DNA of 64,000 bases from Neolewinella maritima (GTDB taxonomy: Bacteria > Bacteroidota > Bacteroidia > Chitinophagales > Saprospiraceae). A program made the translations under genes and the position numbers. Below the pieces are notes generated by a model. The model saw only the letters and a program-made list of their open reading frames with translations, ran no database searches and was not told the origin of the DNA. Every line of letters starts with the position of its first letter. The stretch's first letter is position 1. Below, piece after piece: positions 52,938 to 61,389 of this stretch. The stretch covers positions 62,001 through 126,000 of the forward strand of contig NZ_CAKLPZ010000005.1 in NCBI RefSeq assembly GCF_923081025.1, read 5' to 3'.

Positions 52938-52961
52938 CCCACCCCGTAAAGTAAGCAGCTA

Positions 52962-53205
52962 GGGCATGGGGCGGAGATCGATCTGGTAGTGGAACGGGGC
53001 GGCCGCATCATAGGATTGATCGAGGTAAAGGCCGCAGAGGTACCCAAACTCACCAGGGGCTTTCCATACCGCCCGTGAAACACTGGGCTTCCCCCCTACG
53101 TACATCGTGCGTTTCGGAACGGGAGCAGCCTACGCACCACGTGAAGGGGTTACGGTGATCGGCACCGACGGAATTGCAGCTATGGTCGAATTGTTGGTAG
53201 GATAA
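52962..53205 (+). pseudogene. C-terminal remnant of a DUF4143-type AAA ATPase
   Basis: One frame reads GHGAEIDLVVERGGRIIGLI then EVKAAEVPKLTRGFPYRP and a stop. A second plus-strand frame continues with ARETLGFPPTYIVRFGTGAA, YAPREGVTVIGTDGIAAMVE, LLVG and a stop at 53203-53205. Together they match the end of ATPases with a DUF4143 (nuclease-like, E-I-D...E-V-K) domain, broken by one frameshift near 53060. A TAA closes the frame just upstream, so only the tail is left. The rest of the gap 52938-53314 holds a GC-rich motif and the next promoter. Confidence 0.6.
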
Positions 53206-53287
53206 GCCAATGTTCATTCACGGGCCGGGGACGCGGGTGCGGTATGTATGAGCGGGACGGCAAATCAGGTACAACGGTCGGACGGTG

Positions 53288-53295
53288 TATCTTTA
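53288..53295 (+). promoter_or_regulatory. Putative -7 box of the CxxCH protein gene
   Basis: TATCTTTA matches seven of eight positions of TAnnTTTG, 19 bp before the ATG at 53315. Confidence 0.4.
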
Positions 53296-53314
53296 GTTGC
53301 TTCAATTTCAGACC

Positions 53315-56300
53315 ATGCTACGCTACCTCGCTCCTTCACTCCTCGCGCTTCTCTTCTGCACCTGCGGCCCCGCCCCCGGTGAGGACAATGACATGGGCCT
53401 TAATTACCCAGAGCGGGTGGTGGAGCTGGATCCTAGCGGTGCCGAGGCCCTCGCCCAGAAGATCCGGTCGGAAGCCAACGTGCAGCTCGACGGGGAGCTG
53501 GAGCTCAGCCTCTGGGCTTCGGACTCCCTGGTGACCGACCCCATCGCGATCAGCGTAGCACCCGATGGCCGCGTGTTCTACACCAGCGCGCACCGGATGG
53601 AGCACTCCGAATTCGACATCCGCGGACACCGCGACTGGATGACGGCCTCGCTGTCCTTCGAAACGGTGGAGGACCGGCAGGCCTTCCTGCGCAAGACCTT
53701 TACGGAGGGCAGCGAGCAGTCGGAACGCCACCTCAAGGACCTGAACGAGGACGGCGTGCTCGACTGGCGCGACCTGACCATGGAAAAGGAAGAAGTATGG
53801 TTCGTGACCGATGAGAGTCAGGACGGCGTGGCCGACCGGGCACAGCTGTACCTGGAGGACTTCAACAGCGAAATGACCGACGTAGCCAACGGCGTAGAAT
53901 ACGTGAACGGGGAGGTCTATCTCTCCGTAGGTCCGGATCTATGGCGGACCAGTGACACCGACCAGGACGGCATTGCCGACGAGAAAACATCGGTCAGCAA
54001 TGGCTGGATCGTGCACGTGGGCTTCAGCGGGCACGGGATGTCGGGTGTAACGGTAGGCCCCCAGGGCCGTATCTGGTGGGGGGCCGGCGACGTGGGTATG
54101 AACGTGGTGGACCGTGACGGGAAGCAGTGGAAGTACCCCAACGAGGGCACGGTCGTACGCTGTGACCCCGACGGCAGCAACTTCGAGGTGTACGCCCACG
54201 GGGTGCGCAATACCCACGAGTTTGCCTTCGACGACTACGGCAACCTGATCAGCGTAGACAACGACGGCGACCACGCCGGGGAGAGCGAGCGGCTGGTATA
54301 CCTCGTGGACGGCTCGGACACCGGCTGGCGCATCAACTGGCAGTTCGGCAAGTACAGCGATCAGAGCAACAACGACTACAAAGTGTGGATGGATGAGCGC
54401 ATGTACCAGCCGCGCTGGGAGGGGCAGGCCGCCTACTTCCTGCCTCCGATCCAGAACTACGTGAACGGTCCTACGGGGCTGGTCTATAATCCGGGTACCG
54501 CCCTGGGACCGGATTACTACCAGCACTTTTTCGTCGCCGAGTTCCGCGGCAATCCGGGCAACTCGCCCATCCACGCCTTTACGCTGAAGCCGGACGGAGC
54601 GGGCTTTGCGCTGGACAGTACGCGGGAGGTGGTAGCCGGTCTGCTGCCCACCGGCATCGACTTCGGCGCCGACGGTAGCCTGTACTTCGGCGACTGGATC
54701 AACGGCTGGGGCAAGAAAGAGGAGGGAAGGATCTGGAAACTCGACGTACCGGGGGGTGCCGAGTCGGCTATCCGGCAAGAAACGCAGCGGCTGCTGAACA
54801 CGGACTTCGGTACCGTCTCCATAGATTCGCTGGCTCTGCTGCTGGCCCACCAGGACCAGCGGGTGCGGCGTCAGGCGCAGTTCGAGTTGGCCAGTCACCG
54901 TGGCGGGCAGGGCTATGATGTACTACTGGCTGCGGCACGGACGGCTACCAACCAGCTTGCGCGGATTCACGCCATTTGGGGGCTGGCGCAGATGCACCGG
55001 CGCGGGGGCAAATCGATCGACGTAGTAGCTGATTTCCTGACGGATAGCGATCCCGAGATCGTAGCACAGGCCGCCAAGATGATCGGCGACGTACGCTTCG
55101 GTGGGGCCAGTCAGGCACTCATCGCTGCCCTGGACCATGCGGAGCCCCGCGTACAGTTCATGGCTATGGAAGCGCTGGGGCGTACCGAAGACCAGAACGC
55201 CGTAGCGGGCATCCTGCGCCTGGTCGAGGCCAATGACGATCAGGACACCTACCTCCGCGCCGGTGCGATGATCGCGCTGGGCCGGATCGGGGATGCGGAG
55301 GCCATGGCGGAGCTGCAGGATAGTCCCTCCCGCGCCCTGCGTACCGTGGCCGTGGTGGCCCTGCGCCGGATGGAATCGCCGCGCATTGCCGACTTCCTCG
55401 ACGACGAAGACGAGTACATCGTAGCCGAGGCCGCCCGGGGCATCAACGACGACTACTCCATCGAGGAAGCACTGCCCGCTCTTGCAGCTACGCTAGCGGA
55501 AGAACGCTTCAGCAGCGAGCCGCTCGTACGTCGGGCCATAAATGCCAACCTGCGAGTCGGCGCAACGGAGAATATTCAGCTCCTCGTCGACTATGCGACC
55601 CGCCCGTCTGCGCCCGAAGCCATGCGGGCCGAGGCGCTGGCTACCCTGGCCAACTGGGGTACTCCCTCGCTCTTCGACCGCGTAGACGGACGATACCGGG
55701 GTGAGCTGGACCGCGACTCTACGGAAGTAGCCCGACTGCTGGAACCGGTGGTAGCAGCGCTCATCGCCCGCGGACCCACGGCAGTACGCCGGGCCGCCAT
55801 CCTTGCTGCCGGTAACTTACGCCTGGAGGAGACGATCCCGCAGCTAACCGAGCTACTGGCCCGGGATCAGGACCCGGCCGTACGCATCGAGGCGCTCAAT
55901 GCCCTCACGCAGCTCGACGCACCCGAGCTGGACCGAGATCTACAGACCGCCCTGGCCGACCGGACCAGCGAGGTGCGGGCACGCGCCCTGGAGATACTGC
56001 CTAGCTCGGGCCTGCGTCCGGACCGCTCGGTGGAGCTCTACGATAAGGTACTGCAGCAGGGATCCGTCGTAGAGCAGCAGGCCGCCCTGCAGGGGCTGGC
56101 CGAGATCCACGATACTACGGCTACTGCCCTACTCGGACGCCTCCTCACCGACCTGGAGGCAGACCGGGTGCCGGCCGACGTACGCCTCGACCTGGCCGAC
56201 GCCATCGAGCAGCACGGCGATCCGGCTCTCAATGCGCTGCTTACCGATTACGCCGGCACCCTCCATGGCGACTACGGGCTATACGCCATGGCCCTGGAGG

Positions 56301-56731
56301 GGGGAGATGCCGAGCGGGGTCAGCAGATCTTCTACCGCAATGAATCCGCTCAGTGCGTACGCTGTCACGCAGTGTTCGAGTACGGGGGCAACGTAGGTCC
56401 GGGACTAGAGGGTATCGGAGACCAGCTAAGCAAGCTGGAGCTACTGGAGTCCCTGATCCGTCCTAGTGCCCGCATGGCGCCGGGCTACGAGACGGTATAT
56501 ATCACACTCAACGATGATAGCGCCGTAGCCGGCGTAGTCCTGGAGCGCACCGCGGATGCCCTCAGGCTAAAGATCGGTAAGGAGGACATCCAGACCATCG
56601 CGCAAGCCGATATCAAGGAGGAAGAGACGCTACCCTCGAGTATGCCCTCCATGGAAGAGAAGCTGACGCGGCGGGAGGTCCGCGATGTGGTGGCCTTTCT
56701 TGCTAGTCTGCGGGAGGAGGAAGCGCGCTGA
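53315..56731 (+). CDS. PVC-type heme-binding CxxCH protein with HEAT repeats
   Basis: Large exported protein, 1138 residues. A lipoprotein signal (LLALLFCTC) is followed by a beta-propeller of the membrane-bound dehydrogenase type (ISVAPDGRVFYTS, NGVEYVNGEVYLSVGPDLWRTSDTDQDGIAD, GVRNTHEFAFDDYGNLISVDNDGDHAG, GLLPTGIDFGADGSLYFGDW). A long HEAT-repeat section covers roughly 500-970. A cytochrome c domain with heme motif CVRCH lies near residue 1015, with a distal Met likely in ARMAPGYETVY. Such proteins probably oxidise sugars or similar substrates and pass electrons to the respiratory chain; the substrate is unknown. Confidence 0.82.
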   Translation: MLRYLAPSLLALLFCTCGPAPGEDNDMGLNYPERVVELDPSGAEALAQKIRSEANVQLDGELELSLWASDSLVTDPIAISVAPDGRVFYTSAHRMEHSEFDIRGHRDWMTASLSFETVEDRQAFLRKTFTEGSEQSERHLKDLNEDGVLDWRDLTMEKEEVWFVTDESQDGVADRAQLYLEDFNSEMTDVANGVEYVNGEVYLSVGPDLWRTSDTDQDGIADEKTSVSNGWIVHVGFSGHGMSGVTVGPQGRIWWGAGDVGMNVVDRDGKQWKYPNEGTVVRCDPDGSNFEVYAHGVRNTHEFAFDDYGNLISVDNDGDHAGESERLVYLVDGSDTGWRINWQFGKYSDQSNNDYKVWMDERMYQPRWEGQAAYFLPPIQNYVNGPTGLVYNPGTALGPDYYQHFFVAEFRGNPGNSPIHAFTLKPDGAGFALDSTREVVAGLLPTGIDFGADGSLYFGDWINGWGKKEEGRIWKLDVPGGAESAIRQETQRLLNTDFGTVSIDSLALLLAHQDQRVRRQAQFELASHRGGQGYDVLLAAARTATNQLARIHAIWGLAQMHRRGGKSIDVVADFLTDSDPEIVAQAAKMIGDVRFGGASQALIAALDHAEPRVQFMAMEALGRTEDQNAVAGILRLVEANDDQDTYLRAGAMIALGRIGDAEAMAELQDSPSRALRTVAVVALRRMESPRIADFLDDEDEYIVAEAARGINDDYSIEEALPALAATLAEERFSSEPLVRRAINANLRVGATENIQLLVDYATRPSAPEAMRAEALATLANWGTPSLFDRVDGRYRGELDRDSTEVARLLEPVVAALIARGPTAVRRAAILAAGNLRLEETIPQLTELLARDQDPAVRIEALNALTQLDAPELDRDLQTALADRTSEVRARALEILPSSGLRPDRSVELYDKVLQQGSVVEQQAALQGLAEIHDTTATALLGRLLTDLEADRVPADVRLDLADAIEQHGDPALNALLTDYAGTLHGDYGLYAMALEGGDAERGQQIFYRNESAQCVRCHAVFEYGGNVGPGLEGIGDQLSKLELLESLIRPSARMAPGYETVYITLNDDSAVAGVVLERTADALRLKIGKEDIQTIAQADIKEEETLPSSMPSMEEKLTRREVRDVVAFLASLREEEAR

Positions 56732-56784
56732 TCTGGCCCGAACGATTCACGGGCTGATGGGGTACTATTGCTAAACTACATACC

Positions 56785-57648
56785 ATGCCCACTTCCACCC
56801 ACCCCGCCGAGCAATCCGGCACCTACACCCTCGGCGGCGACCTCGAGATCTTCCGCCTCGGCTACGGCGCCATGCGCATCACCGGCGAGGGCATCTGGGG
56901 CCCGCCTAAGGATGAGGCTGAGGCCATTCGCGTACTCCAGGCTACGCAGGACCTAGGCATCAACTTCATCGACACCGCCGATAGCTACGGCCCCAACGTA
57001 TCCGAGGAGCTGATCGCCCGGGCCCTCTACCCCTACCCCAGCGAGCTACTCATTGCCACCAAGGGCGGTCTGGAACGCACCGGCCCCAACCAGTGGCCCG
57101 TCAATGGCCGACCCGAACACTTAGAAAAGGCGCTCAAGGGCAGCCTTCAGCGCCTGAAACTGGAACGGATCGACCTCTACCAGCTCCACCGCTTCGACGA
57201 GAAAGTGCCCGCCGACGAATTTCTCGGCAAGCTGGCCGAGCTACAGCAGCAGGGCTACATCCGCCACCTGGGCCTGAGCGAAGTCAGCATAGACCAGATC
57301 GAGCAGGCGCAGCAGCACTTCGAGGTCGTCAGCGTACAGAACAAGTACAGCCTGACCGACCGCAAGTGGGAAGACGAGGTCGAGTGGACCCGCCGGCAGA
57401 ATATCGCCTTCATCCCCTGGTACCCCCTGGACGCCGGCGCGGTAGACAACGACACCCTCCAGCAGATCGCCAAGAAGCACAATGCCAGCGTCTACCAGAT
57501 CGCCCTGGCCTGGTTGCTGGCGCACAGTGATAATATCCTGCCCATCCCCGGTACCAGCTCCGTAGCGCACCTGAAGGAAAACACGCAGGCGGCCACCATC
57601 GAGCTGCAGGAGGACGATATGGAGCTGCTGGATGGGCTGGCGGACTAG
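56785..57648 (+). CDS. Aldo/keto reductase
   Basis: NADPH-dependent oxidoreductase with a TIM barrel, 287 residues. The catalytic tetrad is complete: D63 and Y68 in NFIDTADSYGPNVSEELI, K93 in LIATKGG, H135 in DLYQLHRFD. The cofactor-binding end IPGTSSVAHLKENTQA is present. It resembles the YdbC/oxidoreductase branch; the physiological carbonyl substrate is unknown. A TACTATTG box at 56763-56770 may be its promoter. A BIME of RAYT1-type repeats follows 10 bp after the stop. Confidence 0.87.
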   Translation: MPTSTHPAEQSGTYTLGGDLEIFRLGYGAMRITGEGIWGPPKDEAEAIRVLQATQDLGINFIDTADSYGPNVSEELIARALYPYPSELLIATKGGLERTGPNQWPVNGRPEHLEKALKGSLQRLKLERIDLYQLHRFDEKVPADEFLGKLAELQQQGYIRHLGLSEVSIDQIEQAQQHFEVVSVQNKYSLTDRKWEDEVEWTRRQNIAFIPWYPLDAGAVDNDTLQQIAKKHNASVYQIALAWLLAHSDNILPIPGTSSVAHLKENTQAATIELQEDDMELLDGLAD

Positions 57649-57658
57649 GAACCTAAAA

Positions 57659-57734
57659 GGTCGAGTGGCCTCCGGTCCGAGCTGTCACGTACTGTTGCCG
57701 CGCGTTGGAGTCTCGGACCGGAGGCCGCTCGACC
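57659..57734. repeat. Paired REP element (BIME) cognate to RAYT1
   Basis: Two 23-bp copies in opposite orientation (57659-57681 and 57712-57734) enclose a 30-bp loop. The left copy is identical to the left REP of RAYT1 at 14594-14616. The right arm ends immediately before the amylase stop codon (57735-57737), so the element fills the whole gap between two convergent genes. Confidence 0.85.
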
Positions 57735-59003
57735 TTAGCGGAGGAACACCCGCCAGGCCCATGGCTCCAGCGTCAGCTCGTCGCCCTCCCGCAGCGTCAC
57801 GGCCGCTTGCGTCATTCCATCCCGATAGTCGCCCGGGTAGAGCCGTTCGCCAAAGCGGAGCACCTGCGGCCGCGCACTGAAGTTAAGTACGGCGAATATT
57901 TTGCTGCTGCCGTCCTGACGCACGAAGCTCAGGACGTCCGACTCCTTCGTGTTCGGTACGCGGATCATGGTGGCACCCCAGGGGGCGTTCCAGAGGACGC
58001 TGGTGGCTCGCTTCAGGGCGATCAGCCGCTGGAATAGCTCGTTCAGGGGATGGTCGCGCCACGGGATGGGGTCGCGCTCGAAGAAGGCCAGCCGCTGGTC
58101 CAGGCCCGCTTCCTGTCCGTTGTGGATCAGGGGGATGCCCTCGCCGAGGAAGGACAGGGCGATGGCCGCTTCGAGCCCGTCGCCGAGCAGCTCGTACATC
58201 GAACCCTCCCAGGCGTTCTTGTCGTGGTTATCAGTGAAGGTCATGCGCATGGCATCCGTGGGCCAGGCCCGCTCGTTCCAGGAGTAGTAGACGTACAGGC
58301 TGCTCACGTCAGCCTTGCCGTGGCAGATGCGGTGCACCGCCTCGTGCCAGCTCCAGGCGTAGGTAGCATCGAAACTGCTCCGGTGCAGGTCGCGCGCCTC
58401 CCACTCAGCGAGCAGGAAGACGGGCTTGATGGCGTCGAGTGCCTGACGGGTGGGCTCCCAGAAGTCGAGCGGTACGTAGCCGGCCACGTCGCAGCGGTAG
58501 CCGTCGATGTCCACCTCGCGTACCCACCAGCACATTACGTCGCGCATGTAGGTATGTAGCTCGGGCTGCCGGTAGTCGAGGTCGATGATGTCCGTCCAGT
58601 CCCACCAGGGCGTGGGCCGGAAGTCGCCCTTGTAGTCGCGGGCGTACCAGTCGGGATGGGCACTTACGAGCACATTGTCCCAGGCCGTATGATTGGCCAC
58701 CCAGTCGAGAATGACGTACAGCCCCAGCACGTGGGCTCGCCGTACGAAGTCCTTCAGGTCCTCCAGCGTTCCGAATTCCGGATTCACGCCGTAGTAATCC
58801 CGGATCGCGTACGGACTGCCCAGCTCCCCCTTCCGGTGCAGCTCCCCGATGGGGTGCACGGGCATGAGCCAGATGATACCCACGCCGAGTTGCTGTAGCC
58901 GTGGCAGCTCCTCCGCCGCCGCCCGCAGCGTTCCCGCGGGGGTGAACTGGCGGGTATTCAGTTGGTAGATCGTGGCGGTCTTTGCCCATTCCGGATGTGT
59001 CAT
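57735..59003 (-). CDS. GH13 alpha-amylase family glycoside hydrolase
   Basis: Alpha-glucan-acting enzyme of 422 residues without signal peptide, so probably cytoplasmic. Conserved regions: DWVANHTAWDN (region I, near 100-110), GYRCDVAG with nucleophile D172 (II), LLAEWE with acid/base E200 (III), FTDNHDK with H260-D261 (IV). The C-terminal beta domain ends LTLEPWAWRVFLR. The short length and early TIYQLNTRQFT fit a small maltodextrin-type amylase. The 3' end abuts the BIME. Confidence 0.88.
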   Translation of the reverse strand: MTHPEWAKTATIYQLNTRQFTPAGTLRAAAEELPRLQQLGVGIIWLMPVHPIGELHRKGELGSPYAIRDYYGVNPEFGTLEDLKDFVRRAHVLGLYVILDWVANHTAWDNVLVSAHPDWYARDYKGDFRPTPWWDWTDIIDLDYRQPELHTYMRDVMCWWVREVDIDGYRCDVAGYVPLDFWEPTRQALDAIKPVFLLAEWEARDLHRSSFDATYAWSWHEAVHRICHGKADVSSLYVYYSWNERAWPTDAMRMTFTDNHDKNAWEGSMYELLGDGLEAAIALSFLGEGIPLIHNGQEAGLDQRLAFFERDPIPWRDHPLNELFQRLIALKRATSVLWNAPWGATMIRVPNTKESDVLSFVRQDGSSKIFAVLNFSARPQVLRFGERLYPGDYRDGMTQAAVTLREGDELTLEPWAWRVFLR

Positions 59004-59022
59004 AGGTATGCGGTACGGTGCC

Positions 59023-59043
59023 CCCCTCTCCTATGGAGAGGGG
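59023..59043. repeat. CCCCTCTCC palindrome between divergent genes
   Basis: CCCCTCTCC-TAT-GGAGAGGGG is a perfect 9-bp stem with a 3-base loop, followed by GGGGGAGAGG. It lies in the 87-bp divergent gap of the amylase and NIPSNAP genes. Similar sequences are common in intergenic DNA of many bacteria. Confidence 0.6.
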
Positions 59044-59090
59044 CCGGGGGAGAGGAATTAGCGTGTATCTTGGAGCAAAACTAGTCAATC

Positions 59091-59855
59091 GTGGAACGTA
59101 GGAAATTTATCAAGGGCGGGGTCGCAGGTGCATTAGCCCTGGCGGGAAGCAAAACCAGTCTGGCCGCCAGCCGCGCGGTGGGTCCAGAGCCCGAAGTGAT
59201 CGAGTGGCGCACCTATGAGATGAACTTCGGCGGCGATCAGGGACTACTGACGCGCTACCTCACCGATGCCCTCGAGCCGGCCCTGGACCGCAAGGGCGCC
59301 ACCCAGTTCGTGCAGTTCAAGGAGTACGGCGACCCCAACCCCGCCAAGCTCTACGTGATGATCAGCTACCCGGACGCGGCTACCTACCTGTCGGTGCAGG
59401 ACCTTTCGGATGATCAGGACTACACCGCTGCCGCCGCCGACTACGATGCGCTCAAGGCAGCCAAGCCGATCTACACTCGCTACTCCAGTTGGCTGCTGTC
59501 TGCTTTTTCCGGTATGCCGCAGTCGGTCACCCCCGACGCGGCCTCCGGCCTGTTCGAACTACGCACCTACGAGGGCTACTCCGAAGATGCGGTGCGCCGC
59601 AAGATCGGCATGTTCAACGACCACGAGCTGACCATCTTCGACGAAACCGGACTCAAGCCCGTCTTTTTCGGTGATATGCTGGCCGGCCCCTACCGCCCGG
59701 CCCTGGTGTACCTGCTGCAGTTCACCGATATGGAGGCCCGCAACACCAACTGGGGCAAGTTCAGCGACCACCCCACCTGGATCGAGATCAAGGGTATGGA
59801 AAAGTACGCCGACTCGGTATCTAACATCCGCCGCACCTTCTTAGTCCCCGCTTAG
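59091..59855 (+). CDS. NIPSNAP family protein with Tat-like signal
   Basis: Exported protein of 254 residues. The start ERRKFIKGGVAGALALAG resembles a twin-arginine signal (R-R-x-F-I-K). Two ferredoxin-like NIPSNAP halves follow: VIEWRTYEMNFGG... in the first and GLFELRTYEGYSEDAVRRKIGMFNDHELTIFDETGLKPVFFGD in the second. Function of the family is unknown. The start codon is GTG; a TATCTTGG box lies at 59065-59072. The 3' end overlaps the convergent hydrolase gene by 15 bp. Confidence 0.78.
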   Translation: MERRKFIKGGVAGALALAGSKTSLAASRAVGPEPEVIEWRTYEMNFGGDQGLLTRYLTDALEPALDRKGATQFVQFKEYGDPNPAKLYVMISYPDAATYLSVQDLSDDQDYTAAAADYDALKAAKPIYTRYSSWLLSAFSGMPQSVTPDAASGLFELRTYEGYSEDAVRRKIGMFNDHELTIFDETGLKPVFFGDMLAGPYRPALVYLLQFTDMEARNTNWGKFSDHPTWIEIKGMEKYADSVSNIRRTFLVPA

Positions 59856-60830
59856 GGCCTGCTCCAGCGCGGCGGCGAAACGGTCGAAGTCTTCGATGTG
59901 CGGCAGGTGACCTAGGCCGGCCAGCTCCAGCAGCCGCGCGCCGGGGATCTTGTCGGTGATCGTGCGGCCCAGGCGGTCGTAGCGCCCCATGGTTTCGGCT
60001 ACGGCGTTACTCACCAGATCTTTGCCCAGGGCCGTACGATCGCGGGTGCCGATGATGAACACCGTAGGTACCTGCAGACCGGGTAGCTCGTACACCACCG
60101 GCTGGGTAAACACCATATCGTAGGTCAGAGCTGCATTGTAGGCCACCAGCCCGTAGTCTTCACTCTGTGCCCAGCCGGCCAGGATATTGACCCAGGGGTC
60201 GTAGGCCGGCTCCCACTGCCCATCGTAGTAGTTGGCCTGCTGGTAGGCGCGGATGCTATCGTAGGATTTATCCATTTCCCGGGCGTACCACGCATCGATC
60301 GTACGGTAGGGCACCTTCAGCTTCCAGTCTTCCAGTCCGATGGGATTGACCAGGATGAGTTGCTCCGTCTGTTTGGGATACATCAGCGCGAAGCGGGCAG
60401 CCAGCATACCGCCCATGGAGTGCCCCAGCACGATGGTGGTATCCACGCCCAGGTGGTCGAGCAGCTGCCGGGTGTTGTCGGCCAGCTGCTGGAAGGTGTA
60501 CTGGTAGCGCTCCGGCTTGGAGGACTTACCGAAGCCGATCTGGTCCGGCACGATGACGCGGTAGCCGAAGCGGATCAGCCATTCCATAGTGGTAGCCCAG
60601 TAGGCCCCGTTGAAGTTCTTGCCGTGTAGGAGCACTACGGTCTTTCCGTTGGGCTGGTCGGCCCGCTCGTCCATGTACAGCATCTCCAGGGGCTGCTGCT
60701 GGGACTCGAGCCGAAGGGTATCTACGGCATAGGGGTAGGCGTAGTCACTCAGTCGGGCATCCAGCGGACGAACGGAATCCGCCTGAGCAGTCACGAACAA
60801 GGGCAGAAAGAGCAAATAGATGAAACGCAT
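59841..60830 (-). CDS. Secreted alpha/beta hydrolase
   Basis: Serine hydrolase of 329 residues with signal peptide (MRFIYLLFLPLFVTAQA). The oxyanion motif LLHGKNFNGAYW and nucleophile elbow GHSMGG (S138) are clear; the acid Asp is probably in FIIGTRDRTALG and the His in LAGLGHLPHIEDF. It belongs to the broad esterase/epoxide-hydrolase-like group; the substrate cannot be predicted. Confidence 0.82.
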   Translation of the reverse strand: MRFIYLLFLPLFVTAQADSVRPLDARLSDYAYPYAVDTLRLESQQQPLEMLYMDERADQPNGKTVVLLHGKNFNGAYWATTMEWLIRFGYRVIVPDQIGFGKSSKPERYQYTFQQLADNTRQLLDHLGVDTTIVLGHSMGGMLAARFALMYPKQTEQLILVNPIGLEDWKLKVPYRTIDAWYAREMDKSYDSIRAYQQANYYDGQWEPAYDPWVNILAGWAQSEDYGLVAYNAALTYDMVFTQPVVYELPGLQVPTVFIIGTRDRTALGKDLVSNAVAETMGRYDRLGRTITDKIPGARLLELAGLGHLPHIEDFDRFAAALEQALSGD

Positions 60831-60899
60831 CAGTGGTGGATTTTTCGGGGCAGCTACGGCAGCGGGACCAGCTTATACGTCACGGGTGCGTCGCTGGCT

Positions 60900-60995
60900 A
60901 TGAAGCCATTCACCCTCTTAGTTGTTCTCTTAGCCGTCTCTATTTCCGCCGTTGTACGACTGATGTTCCAGCGTCACGGGGCACCTGCTGTATAA
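60900..60995 (+). CDS. Possible 31-residue single-pass membrane peptide
   Basis: The frame starts MKPFTLLVVLLAVSISAVVR and ends LMFQRHGAPAV then TAA. A basic N-terminus, a 17-residue hydrophobic core and a short charged tail resemble small membrane proteins or an orphan signal peptide. No promoter is clear, and it could be chance. Confidence 0.3.
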   Translation: MKPFTLLVVLLAVSISAVVRLMFQRHGAPAV

Positions 60996-61003
60996 TACAG
61001 TCG

Positions 61004-61030
61004 GCGCGTAGCTACCGGCGCCTTACGCGC
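61004..61030 (-). terminator. Hairpin after the KTSC gene
   Basis: GCGCGTA and TACGCGC form a perfect 7-bp stem with a 13-bp loop, 12 bp past the KTSC gene stop codon. A T-run is lacking, so termination is uncertain. Confidence 0.3.
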
Positions 61031-61042
61031 GGGAGTAAGCCG

Positions 61043-61303
61043 CTAGGCGGCCTCCGCCGTCTTCGTACGCTCCCCCTCCGAGATCCGTGCGGCGGCATAC
61101 TTCTTGAAGATGTGCCGCTGCATGTAGCGGCCCACACTGGCTACGGCACGGATGCGCTGCCAGTGCTCGCTCGGCACCCCGAAGTAGGCGTATACCGCCC
61201 CGTTGTTGCGGAACTTTACAAACAAAGTGTTGGCCGCCCGGAGGTATCCCATCTCGGACAGCATCTGAGAGTTGACCTTTTGCATCACGATCGGAAGTGC
61301 CAT
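61043..61303 (-). CDS. KTSC-domain protein
   Basis: Small protein of 86 residues. The KTSC pattern is visible as VNSQMLSEMGYLRAANTLFVKFRNN, then YAYFGVPSEHWQRIRAVASVGRYMQRHIFKKYAA. KTSC domains, named after a C-terminal domain linked to lysyl-tRNA synthetase-like proteins, are short and of unknown role, often in phage or stress loci. The ATG at 61303 is chosen because homologous sequence starts there; a longer frame to 61375 crosses a palindrome-rich stretch. Confidence 0.7.
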   Translation of the reverse strand: MALPIVMQKVNSQMLSEMGYLRAANTLFVKFRNNGAVYAYFGVPSEHWQRIRAVASVGRYMQRHIFKKYAAARISEGERTKTAEAA

Positions 61304-61350
61304 AACAAGATGATTTTCAGCGTACTGGTGTACGTAGAAAACACTTCGTT

Positions 61351-61389
61351 CAAACAATTGGTTTGCTTTTAACAAACTTTTTGTTTGTT
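61351..61389. repeat. Two AT-rich palindromes before the KTSC gene
   Basis: CAAAC-AATTG-GTTTG (61351-61365) and AACAAAC-TTTTT-GTTTGTT (61371-61389) stand side by side between the aminotransferase stop and the KTSC start. The second shares ACAAACTTTTTGTTT with the RAYT2 leader at about 39580. They may be a terminator or a regulator site. Confidence 0.45.
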
